DNA from: Intestinibacter bartlettii
GTDB taxonomy: Bacteria; Bacillota; Clostridia; Peptostreptococcales; Peptostreptococcaceae
Direction: 5' to 3' (one strand)
Assembly: GCF_000154445.1 (NCBI RefSeq)
Contig: NZ_DS499569.1
DNA: 64,000 nucleotides
The position numbers were made by a program, and so were the translations under genes. The notes under the pieces were generated by a model. It did no database searches and was not told the origin of the DNA. It worked only from the letters and a program-made list of their open reading frames with translations. Of the stretch, positions 1-7,055 are shown in pieces. The stretch's first letter is position 1. The number at the start of each line of letters is the position of its first letter.

Positions 1-37
1 TTTTTTATTTTATTTATTTATTTTTATTCTTTCTTTT

Positions 38-202
38 TTAATTTCTTCTTTCTTTTTTTATGCCTTTAATTTTCCCCGCACTTCCTACAAAGACAAATCC
101 AAATCTATTATATATCTCATTTAATTGCATTAGTGTAACTTCACCTTTTTGCAAATTTAAAAATGTTATCTCTTCTAATTTTCTTTCGTAAATTACAGTC
201 AC
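38..202 (-). CDS. small conserved-looking hypothetical protein (54 aa)
   Basis: I do not recognise this small protein. The frame is open further upstream, but the start chosen is GTG at 202 (MTVIYERK...), because AGGGGTGA lies five bases before it; the longer version starting at 235 has no ribosome site. The protein is soluble, with an N-terminal half rich in charged and aliphatic residues, a short FGFVFVGSAGK segment and a basic KGIKKERRN tail. It has no membrane segment or signal peptide. It stands alone, with about 265 bases of AT-rich, apparently non-coding DNA separating it from the divergent gene at 469. The ribosome site and sensible composition favour a real gene. Confidence 0.5.
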   Translation of the reverse strand: MTVIYERKLEEITFLNLQKGEVTLMQLNEIYNRFGFVFVGSAGKIKGIKKERRN

Positions 203-468
203 TTTAATCACCCCTAAAATTAAACTTTTATACATGATATTAATTTATGTTCAAAAATATTACTATTATTTTCGAGCCAAACACGTGTTCTATAAACTCA
301 TTATACACCAAACATCTGTTCGTTTTCAACTGTTTTTTAATTTTTAATATTTAATTTATTATTATAAACTTTTATGTGCTTTTATAGACTTTTTATAATT
401 TTAATACTACAATTTATATATAGTTTACTAATATAATATTTAATTTGAATGAGTTAGGGGGAATACAA

Positions 469-723
469 ATGAAAAGAGTTGCTGTTATTAGTGCAATACT
501 TGAAGAGCCTGATATATGCCAAAAACAATTTAACGACATAATATCTAAATACAAACATATTATTAAAGGTAGAATGGGTATTCCATGTGAAGTTGAAAAC
601 ATTTCAGTTATAAGTATTGTAGTTGTAGGTGAATTAGATTTGATAAATAGTTTAACTGGGAAACTTGGGAAAATACCTTCTGTTCTTGTTAAAACAAGCA
701 TTTCTAAAAAAGAAGTCGAATAG
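469..723 (+). CDS. TM1266-family putative iron-only hydrogenase system regulator
   Basis: An 84-residue single-domain protein (MKRVAVISAILEEP ... VKTSISKK) matching the TM1266 family, which has a small ferredoxin-like ACT/NikR-C fold. Family members are usually found beside [FeFe]-hydrogenase maturation genes and are proposed, not proven, regulators. The segments KGRMGIP, SVISIVVVGE and LTGKLGKIP are the recognisable family core. The start is the ATG at 469, which follows TTAGGGGG; the upstream in-frame TTG at 445 would absorb that ribosome site. No hydrogenase maturation gene is visible nearby, so the functional link is not supported by context here. The gene appears monocistronic. Confidence 0.8.
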   Translation: MKRVAVISAILEEPDICQKQFNDIISKYKHIIKGRMGIPCEVENISVISIVVVGELDLINSLTGKLGKIPSVLVKTSISKKEVE

Positions 724-876
724 ATAATCTTAAAAAATATTCATCATAAAACAATTAATTTACTTACTATTAATTTTCTTAATTATCAATAAATTTTTAA
801 TATTTGACCTTTTTTACTATATTTTTCCAAAAAAATATAGTATTATATAAAAAAGGGGATATAAGGGGGCAGCGAG

Positions 877-1443
877 ATGAGAAACTCTAATGCGAATAAT
901 ACAATACTCTTCATCGAAAAGAAAAAGGAGTTTGAAAATAACAGAGATAATCATAATTCCAAAGATAATAAGATAGTAATAAAGGATAAGAATGCTAAAA
1001 TTATCTCATTATCAACTTATAAACGACTAAAATTTAAAAGACATCATATTATTAATAAAGGGGAAAAACATTTAAATATTGATAAAGTCAAAAAAAGAGT
1101 TTTTTTAATTGTAATTTTAGCGTTATTTTTGTTGATATTTGCGACTACAGTTATGAGACAAAGATCATATAGTTCAGTTCCTTCTAATACATTTATAGCC
1201 CAAAATACTAAGATAAATACAACTGAATCTTTAACTTATAAATCAATTGTAACAAGGGTTGTAAATAAATATACGAATAGTAGCTATAAAGTATATGTTT
1301 CTAACTTACATCAAAATGGCAATTTGGTATATGCTCAAGGGTATTTTGATGTTCCCAAAGAAGGAAATGTACATTACGATTTAATATTAAAAAATGATTC
1401 TCCAACATCTTTAATAATAAACGGAAATGAATATGTAAAATAA
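877..1443 (+). CDS. single-pass membrane protein of unknown function
   Basis: A 188-residue protein I cannot assign to a family. Residues 1-72 are basic, Asn/Lys-rich and presumably cytoplasmic. Residues about 74-93 (VFLIVILALFLLIFATTV) form one transmembrane helix, and the remaining 95 residues would lie outside the membrane as a small beta-rich domain ending FDVPKEGNVHYDLILKN...NGNEYVK. The ATG at 877 follows a purine-rich AAGGGGGCAGCGAG ribosome site. A strong terminator follows directly, so the gene is probably a single transcription unit. An N-in, single-anchor topology is typical of small cell-envelope or sporulation proteins, but nothing here proves such a role. Confidence 0.7.
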   Translation: MRNSNANNTILFIEKKKEFENNRDNHNSKDNKIVIKDKNAKIISLSTYKRLKFKRHHIINKGEKHLNIDKVKKRVFLIVILALFLLIFATTVMRQRSYSSVPSNTFIAQNTKINTTESLTYKSIVTRVVNKYTNSSYKVYVSNLHQNGNLVYAQGYFDVPKEGNVHYDLILKNDSPTSLIINGNEYVK

Positions 1444-1453
1444 TTTATTATAG

Positions 1454-1498
1454 AATAATAGACCCAATAAATATTTATTGGGTCTATTATTTTTTTAA
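1454..1498 (+). terminator. Rho-independent terminator after the 877 membrane protein
   Basis: A perfect 17-bp stem (1454-1470 with 1475-1491, core TAGACCCAATAA) closes over a 4-base ATAT loop and is followed by a T run, directly after the stop codon at 1443. Confidence 0.9.
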
Positions 1499-1507
1499 TA
1501 GTATAAG

Positions 1508-1705
1508 TTATTTTTTTATGTTATCTTTTACTGCTTTTCCTACATTTTTACCAGTTTGTATAGTTTCTTTAGCAACAGATCCTACTCCTCCAATCACATC
1601 TTTACCTATAGTTCCTACCCCGTTTATTAATTCCTTGCCAACAGAGCCTACTCCATTTATTAATTCTTTACCAACATCTGTCACAGGTTTTGTAATCTTA
1701 CTCAT
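1508..1705 (-). CDS. small protein of five tandem 11-residue repeats
   Basis: A 65-residue protein built almost wholly of an 11-residue repeat: VGKELINGVGS, VGKELINGVGT, IGKDVIGGVGS, VAKETIQTGKN, VGKAVKDNIKK, after a short MSKITKPVTD leader. Each unit starts with a small or aliphatic residue, then Gly/Ala, Lys and an acidic residue. This periodicity is typical of amphipathic 11-mer helices (LEA-like, synuclein-like or lipid-binding surface helices), though the Gly content is high. The ATG at 1705 is preceded by AAGGGAG at a rather long 12-base spacing; a TTG at 1717 would be too close to that site. No signal peptide. The function is unknown, and membrane or spore-core association is only a guess from the repeat type. 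Confidence 0.65.
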   Translation of the reverse strand: MSKITKPVTDVGKELINGVGSVGKELINGVGTIGKDVIGGVGSVAKETIQTGKNVGKAVKDNIKK

Positions 1706-1799
1706 AATATATGTCAACTCCCTTATATATAATTTGATTAAAAGTATTTTATATATATTATGATTATCAGTAGAATTTAGTTACTTAATTTACGACAAA

Positions 1800-2729
1800 T
1801 TATAGCATATTTATTGCATAATCTAAATTCATCATATTCTTTTCATATAGGCCATAACCCATAAAAGACGATTTTGCAATTTTTATATCTGCAATTTTTG
1901 ATATTTCTTCATATTGTTTTGAATTTTTTATTCCTATTAATATATTTTTTAAGTTGTTATTTTCATTACTTTGGTTTCCAAATATATATACTATTTCTAT
2001 TTTGTCAGAAAATCCTATTTTTAACTCTTCATATGGATATAAAAGACCTAATATAGTTTTAGCTTTATATATTTCCTTTAAATCGTCTTTTAAAAGGCTT
2101 AGACTCTTTTCATCGTATAAAAACTCTATCATATTATTTAAATCGCTTAAAACTTCTTCTAGTGTCTTTAAATGCTTATCTCCATAATACATTTTAAATA
2201 GTGCTAAGTCTAGATTTTCAGAATTATCGTTATCTACTGCCCATTTAACACCTATCATATCGAATAAGTAATTATTTAGACATCCTCTGTATTCTATATC
2301 ACCTATAAAATAATCGCTTTCCTTTCCTATGAGTCCATAATTATTTTCTTTGGCAACAATATGTTTATATTCCCTTTCTCCACCATCAGGCATTTCAACT
2401 TTCATCCATAAATCCATTTGTTGTTTTATTTTAGGTATATAGTCTATTAATTTATTTGCTTTTGATAAGTTATCAATTCTAGGTATACATTCAACTACTA
2501 CACTTTGATTATTTTCTGTTTTTATGTAATTCTTATCAAAATAACCATTATATTGATTTTCTCCTACTTCTTTTATTTTTAAAAGGCTACCACCTCTATA
2601 ATAAATATTTATACCATCTTTTCTAATCTCCATGGCTAAGGTAGTATCCGATTTTACATATTTTAAGATATTTCTTAAAACTCCATTTTCTAAATCATTA
2701 ATAAAATTATTTGATATTATCCTTTTCAT
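1800..2729 (-). CDS. hypothetical cytosolic protein (309 aa)
   Basis: I do not recognise a family with confidence. The protein is soluble, mixed alpha/beta and acidic. The N-terminal region (residues about 30-70: LAMEIRKDGINIYYRGGSLLKI) resembles beta-strand modules found in uncharacterised proteins that bind or restrict nucleic acid, but no catalytic motif is obvious. The C-terminal half is helical (LEEVLSDLNNMIEFLYDEKSL). The ATG at 2729 follows AAAGGGGTGATTTT; the 10-codon upstream extension to 2759 lacks a better site. There is no membrane segment, no linked operon partner and no visible defect. A conserved hypothetical is the only safe call. Confidence 0.65.
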   Translation of the reverse strand: MKRIISNNFINDLENGVLRNILKYVKSDTTLAMEIRKDGINIYYRGGSLLKIKEVGENQYNGYFDKNYIKTENNQSVVVECIPRIDNLSKANKLIDYIPKIKQQMDLWMKVEMPDGGEREYKHIVAKENNYGLIGKESDYFIGDIEYRGCLNNYLFDMIGVKWAVDNDNSENLDLALFKMYYGDKHLKTLEEVLSDLNNMIEFLYDEKSLSLLKDDLKEIYKAKTILGLLYPYEELKIGFSDKIEIVYIFGNQSNENNNLKNILIGIKNSKQYEEISKIADIKIAKSSFMGYGLYEKNMMNLDYAINML

Positions 2730-2830
2730 AAAATCACCCCTTTGTATACATAGGAACAAGTAGTATATTTACTATATATCTATATTTTATCACAATTTGA
2801 TAAATTTATTTTATTTTTTAATAAAACACC

Positions 2831-2859
2831 AAAAAGACGTGCTATAAAGCACGCCTTTT
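2831..2859 (-). terminator. terminator of the SH3-3D protein gene
   Basis: The stem GGCGTGC/GCACGTC with a short TTTATA loop is followed by five T on the minus strand, 20 bases after the stop codon of the 2878 gene. Confidence 0.85.
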
Positions 2860-2877
2860 ATATTAAATCATTGTATA

Positions 2878-3465
2878 CTATTTTAGTATTTGTATAGTTA
2901 TGTTTCTAGAACCCCATCTATTACATTGAGCTTCACTTGGCATATAAATATCTATTATTTTTCCTTTTATTCCGCCACCACAATCTTCTGCAACAAATAC
3001 TCTGTCTAATTCTTTTATATAAACTTTTGTTCTATATGGTATTACTTTTGGATCAACTGCTATAACACCATATCTAAGTTTTGTTCCTAAAGCTGTATGA
3101 GTACCACTTGAATAAGCAACTGCTCTAACTTTAAGTGATTTTTTAACTTTGTAGCCTTTTATGCTATTTGAGCTTTCTTCTCCTGAAGAATAAGATGATT
3201 TAGATACATATTTTTTACTAACCCAACCGTATTTTCCATTGAATTTTATTTTGTACCATCCATTTTTAGTTGTATATAAATTAACTTTTTTGCCTTTAGA
3301 TAACTTACCTATTTTTCTATATTTTGTAGAAGCTCCTGTTCTAACATTTACAGTTGCAGTTGTTTTTCCTGTTCCGCAACTTGCTGCTTGTGCTGGAGTT
3401 GTTACTCCTAACGTAATCATAATTGCTCCTAGAATAGCTACTGTTTTTGTAAATTTTTTAAACAT
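2878..3465 (-). CDS. secreted SH3b-3D domain cell-wall protein
   Basis: A 195-residue exported protein. Residues 1-27 are a signal peptide (MFKKFTKTVAILGAIMITLG...AQA|AS). Residues about 35-88 form a bacterial SH3 domain (VNVRTGASTKYRKIGKLSKGKKVNLY...GWYKIKFNGKYGWVSKKYV), which in this family binds peptidoglycan. Residues about 108-195 are a 3D domain, the small double-psi beta-barrel named for three conserved Asp residues (AVDPKVIPYRTKVYI, VAEDCGGGIKGKIIDIYM). Such proteins remodel the wall or act as Rpf-like lytic transglycosylases. The ATG follows CTAGGGGGGAATTT. The gene is alone with its own terminator. Domain calls are confident; the enzymatic role is inferred. Confidence 0.88.
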   Translation of the reverse strand: MFKKFTKTVAILGAIMITLGVTTPAQAASCGTGKTTATVNVRTGASTKYRKIGKLSKGKKVNLYTTKNGWYKIKFNGKYGWVSKKYVSKSSYSSGEESSNSIKGYKVKKSLKVRAVAYSSGTHTALGTKLRYGVIAVDPKVIPYRTKVYIKELDRVFVAEDCGGGIKGKIIDIYMPSEAQCNRWGSRNITIQILK

Positions 3466-3835
3466 AAATTCCCCCCTAGATTTTAACTTACTTAGAAAGC
3501 CTATATTTAAATAGCAAATTCTTTTATATTTAAATATTGAATTTAGACCTTCTAGAAATAGATTTAAGTAATTTCTATATTCTTAAAATTTTGTTTTTAT
3601 TTACCTTGTGATACTTATATAATATTACATTTTAGTAACTTTTAAAACCCTTTTTTAGAAAAAAGTTACATCGTTGTTACTTTTTTGCTTTTAGTTTTAA
3701 AAGAAACTAATCCATTCAACAGTAGCATTTTCAATAGGATTATCGTTTTCTCAATTTGTAATTATTTTGTAATTTTTTTTTGTAAATTTTTTTTAATTTT
3801 TTTCATGTTTTTTCTTTTTTGATGCATATTTTTGA
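3466..3835. other. gene-free interval upstream of the SH3-3D gene
   Basis: About 370 AT-rich bases without a credible ORF. The only structure seen is an imperfect inverted repeat around 3633-3670 (GTAACTTTT ... AAAAGTTAC) followed by another GTTAC at about 3678. I found no GC-containing core of a c-di-AMP or other known riboswitch, although such switches are common on wall-hydrolase genes in Clostridia. Confidence 0.4.
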
Positions 3836-4883
3836 TTAAATTGCCTCTATTAACACGGTCATTTTTCCCCCACAAACCATACCTTCTTCTTCAGCAATTT
3901 CTCCAGTCATATCTATTGTTTCTATTTTTAAATTTTTACTACCAGCCATCAAAGCTGCATCTTTAATTATTTTTGCCTCTGCACATCCACCACCAATTGT
4001 CCCTATAATCTTTCCACTATCGTATACTATCATTTTACTTCCTGCTTTTCGTGGAGTAGATCCTTTTGTAGAGATAACTGTTACAAGACTCATTTTTTCA
4101 TTTTGTGATTTTGCCAAAGCTTCTAATACATCTTTATTTAATTCACATGAATTGCTGACTTTTATAGGTTCATTTTTTACAGCCAATTTTCCAATTCTTT
4201 TAACACTTATAATTTCTGCAAGTATTGATATTGCTATTTCTTCAGGAGTTACTGCCCCTATATTAAGTCCAATTGGAGAATATATATTTTCAATTTTTTC
4301 TTTTGAATATCCCTCTTCAATTAATTCCTCTTTCATGATTTTAACTCTTCTTTTTGAACCAATCATTCCAATATAATTTAATTCATCTAAAGATAAAATT
4401 TTCTCTAAACAAAACTTATCATGTTTATGACCTCTAGTAACTATTACAACATAGTCCTCTTCATGTATATCTAAAATTTCAAAAGCATTTTCAAAAAGTA
4501 TTGCAAATCACTTGTATATCATCTCCAAATTTTTCCTTGTTTGCAAAATACGGTCTGTCATCGACTACAATTGTATTAAACCCTACTTTTGATGCAAAAT
4601 GACATAAATGATATCCAACATGTCCTGCTCCGAATACAATAAGCCTATGCTCCCTTTTAAAAACTTCTGCAAGTACACTTTCTTCGTCGTTTATTTTAAT
4701 ATTTGCTATTAAATTTTTTTCCTTCGCCTTATTTACATATTCTAAGTTTTTTCCTTCTAATTCTTCTAAATTATATATATTTTTTTCGACTTTTTTTGTT
4801 TCTAAATTATACTTTGTTATAAGTGCTACTTCCTCGCCCTTATTTAAATCTTCTAATAATGTTTTGTATATTTCTGTGCCCAT
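3836..4883 (-). pseudogene. xdhC: XdhC/CoxI-family molybdenum hydroxylase maturation protein, frameshifted
   Basis: Removing one base restores a 348-residue XdhC-family protein. The first frame (4883-4491) carries a short N-terminal module and the start of a Rossmann fold (LIVFGAGHVGYHLCHFASKVGF). The second frame continues it (IGSKRRVKIMKEEL...IGLNIGAVTPEEIAISI) and ends with the CoxI-type segment (VISTKGSTPRKAGSKM, GTIGGGCAEAKI, EEEGMVCGGKM). The break is a run of five A at 4493-4497 (five T in the gene); with four, NTF continues as ENAFEILDI. Family members load or sulfurate the molybdenum cofactor for xanthine-dehydrogenase-type enzymes. It is the last gene of the hydroxylase cluster, 10 bases after yqeB. 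It could be a sequencing artefact. Confidence 0.85.
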
Positions 4884-4893
4884 TTTATCACCT

Positions 4894-5709
4894 TTACTGA
4901 AATATTTTTATATTCTTTATAAAACACATATTTAATAGCGCTTCTAAAACCCCGCCACCTATACATCTAGCTTTATCTGAAATTTTATAACAGTTTTGTA
5001 ATTCTTCTTTTCTTGGATCTATATCTGCAATTTTAAGACCTTTTTTAACATATGTTTTATCATATATTATTCCTCTTAAAATTCCACTTAAAGATGCATA
5101 TACATTTTCACTTCCTACCTTTGCTATAATTTGACCTTTTTCAACATAATCTGCAATATGACTTATATTATTTATAACTCCTTCTGCCGGTGAGTGTATC
5201 ACTCTTTCTTTGGAATATCCCTTTATATCTCCTGGTATTCCCGTGTTTTTTGCTGCATAGCCTTCGTATATAATTCTACCTAAATTATGCCCTCTTTTTG
5301 TTTCAATTACTGCATCTACATCTTTTCCTGCATAAAATCCAGGCCCTAAAGCAATTGTAATAGGAGCCATATTTTTATTTGTTCCAATATTTTTTTTCGC
5401 TATTATAGCATCTATTAAAGCTATTGGTTTTATTTCATCTAGTATTTCACACTTTTCATCTATAATTAAAGGTACATCTCCATCTTCAAAAATGCGTTTT
5501 ATTTCATCTATATTTTTTGCCAATCTACATTTAATTCCTTCAACTTCCATTTCATTTTCAAATACAGCATTACAAAACGACACAGTCCTTCTTATCGCTG
5601 TTGGATGTTCACATTCTAATACTAGTACTTTTATATTACATCTATGTAATTTATGAATAACTCCACTTGCCAAATCGCCTCCACCGCGCACTATTACTAT
5701 ATTATCCAT
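4894..5709 (-). CDS. yqeB: YqeB-family selenium-dependent molybdenum hydroxylase accessory protein
   Basis: A 271-residue protein opening with MDNIVIVRGGGDLASGV, the nucleotide-binding-like start of the EF2563/YqeB family. Later landmarks are ALGPGFYAGKDVDAVIETKRGHNLGRIIYEG, the SPAEGVINN module and the terminal CIGGGVLEALL. Comparative genomics (established knowledge) ties yqeB, yqeC and xdhC to selenium-dependent molybdenum hydroxylases, where a labile selenium ligand is put on the Mo centre; the exact reaction is unproven. It is full length, with AGGAGAGATATAATT before the ATG. It sits between yqeC and the broken xdhC in a tight minus-strand operon. Confidence 0.88.
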   Translation of the reverse strand: MDNIVIVRGGGDLASGVIHKLHRCNIKVLVLECEHPTAIRRTVSFCNAVFENEMEVEGIKCRLAKNIDEIKRIFEDGDVPLIIDEKCEILDEIKPIALIDAIIAKKNIGTNKNMAPITIALGPGFYAGKDVDAVIETKRGHNLGRIIYEGYAAKNTGIPGDIKGYSKERVIHSPAEGVINNISHIADYVEKGQIIAKVGSENVYASLSGILRGIIYDKTYVKKGLKIADIDPRKEELQNCYKISDKARCIGGGVLEALLNMCFIKNIKIFQ

Positions 5710-5727
5710 AATTATATCTCTCCTATT

Positions 5728-6465
5728 TTATCTATAACTTGTAAAAACAACATCTATATTAGATTTTTCACATAAATTTGCTATGTTCTTACATAATTCT
5801 AGATTTTCTTCTTTATCTACTTTATTTATTATTACTTTATATTTGCAATTCACATTTTTTTTAAGTCCATTTTCATGTTGAGCTATTTCAACTAAATCTT
5901 TATAATCTATAATTTCATCTAAATCTTTTCTTAATAATTTTGATACTAATTCTGGTCTATGACATATATCTTTTATTTTCTTATTTATACTATCAAACCC
6001 CATAATACCAATTACTAAGTTTGTTTCTTTTATTATTACAGGTTCATTGTCTTTAGGTGCTTTAAGCGGCAGGTTTTTAGATCCATCTCCTTCTATTAAT
6101 ATAAAATCTCCAAGTAAAATAATTTTTTTTAACAAATCAAAATCTAAACTTTTTACTTTGTATTCACTTTCCTTCTTTCCTACTTTAATTAGAAAATTTT
6201 TTTTCAGAATATTTTTAATTCTTTTTATATCGCTATCTTTTTCTATCAATATAAAATCTTTGTCAAATCCCATATGTGTAGTTGTAGTTATAATTGTTTT
6301 TTTATTTAAATTTGAAAATTCTTTTCCAAGTTCAAATATTGTACTTGTCTTCCCACCAGCCCCTACTAATGTTATTATTTTATCTTTTTCTAAATCTATA
6401 TCTAATGCCTGAATTAAATTTTTTTCGTAGCTAATACTTCCTTTTTTATAGGAGTAAATTTTCAT
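5728..6465 (-). CDS. yqeC: YqeC-family selenium-dependent hydroxylase accessory protein
   Basis: A 245-residue protein with an N-terminal P-loop-like motif IITLVGAGGKTSTIFELGKEF (residues about 28-48), then a TTTTHMGF segment and ILIEGDGSKNLPLKAP. These are family signatures of YqeC, a putative nucleotide-dependent enzyme found with YqeB and XdhC in clusters making selenium-dependent molybdenum hydroxylases. The start is set at the ATG at 6465, behind AAAGGTGATTTTT; a GTG nine bases upstream overlaps that ribosome site. It lies between the MocA-like gene and yqeB with about 20-base gaps, consistent with co-transcription. The ORF is intact. The biochemical function is not established for the family. 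Confidence 0.85.
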   Translation of the reverse strand: MKIYSYKKGSISYEKNLIQALDIDLEKDKIITLVGAGGKTSTIFELGKEFSNLNKKTIITTTTHMGFDKDFILIEKDSDIKRIKNILKKNFLIKVGKKESEYKVKSLDFDLLKKIILLGDFILIEGDGSKNLPLKAPKDNEPVIIKETNLVIGIMGFDSINKKIKDICHRPELVSKLLRKDLDEIIDYKDLVEIAQHENGLKKNVNCKYKVIINKVDKEENLELCKNIANLCEKSNIDVVFTSYR

Positions 6466-6485
6466 AAAAATCACCTTTGTTTATC

Positions 6486-7055
6486 TTAAAGTTGATACTT
6501 AAAATCTATATCTATGACTTCTTTTTCACTTAAAATTTTAAATGTAAATAAGTCATTTAAATTTTCTAAAATTATCTTTTTTCCACCTTTATCACCACTT
6601 AAATTTAATAATTTTTGTTTATATTTACTTGTAAAAATAGTGGGATTTAATAAAATATCATTATTACTTACACACCCTAAATTTTTTTTACTTTTTACAA
6701 ATTGATTTATAAATTTATCTATAGTTTCTTTTTTTATATAAGGTTGGTCACATACAATAAACATATATATATTATTAGATGAATTTGAAACTCCCAGTTT
6801 TATAGACTGGGAAATTCCAAATTCACTATTGTTATTTTTTACAACTTTTATATCTTTATTTTTTAAGTTATCTATTATTTTGTCGTACTTAGTGACAAAT
6901 ATTATTTCATCTACATTTTCATTGCTTTTTTTTAAATCAATAAGCTTATCTACTGTATGTAAATACATAGGTTTGTTATCTATTTCATATAACAATTTAT
7001 TTCCATTAAATCGTCTACTATTTCCAGATGCCAAAACTATAATACTAAGCTTCAA
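6486..7055 (-). CDS. mocA: MocA/MobA-like molybdenum cofactor nucleotidyltransferase
   Basis: A 189-residue NTP-transferase-fold protein. The N-terminal IIVLASGNSRRFNGNKLLYEIDNKPMYLHTVDKL is the nucleotide-binding loop of the MobA-like family, with a Ser-Arg-Arg-Phe variant of the usual SxRMG. The segment FIVCDQPYIKKETID holds the metal-binding Asp (CDQP). Family members attach CMP to molybdopterin for hydroxylase enzymes such as xanthine dehydrogenase. The start overlaps the end of the molybdopterin subunit gene by 11 bases, a strong sign of translational coupling. Cytidylyl rather than guanylyl specificity is inferred from the hydroxylase context. Confidence 0.82.
   Translation of the reverse strand: MKLSIIVLASGNSRRFNGNKLLYEIDNKPMYLHTVDKLIDLKKSNENVDEIIFVTKYDKIIDNLKNKDIKVVKNNNSEFGISQSIKLGVSNSSNNIYMFIVCDQPYIKKETIDKFINQFVKSKKNLGCVSNNDILLNPTIFTSKYKQKLLNLSGDKGGKKIILENLNDLFTFKILSEKEVIDIDFKYQL

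Noticed and set aside
414..701. Minus-strand ORF of 95 codons
   Set aside because: Lies antisense to the well-supported TM1266-family gene and has no ribosome site or recognisable composition.
3466..3835. c-di-AMP riboswitch upstream of the SH3-3D gene
   Set aside because: Expected by gene type, but the region is nearly pure A/T with none of the conserved G/C-rich helices.
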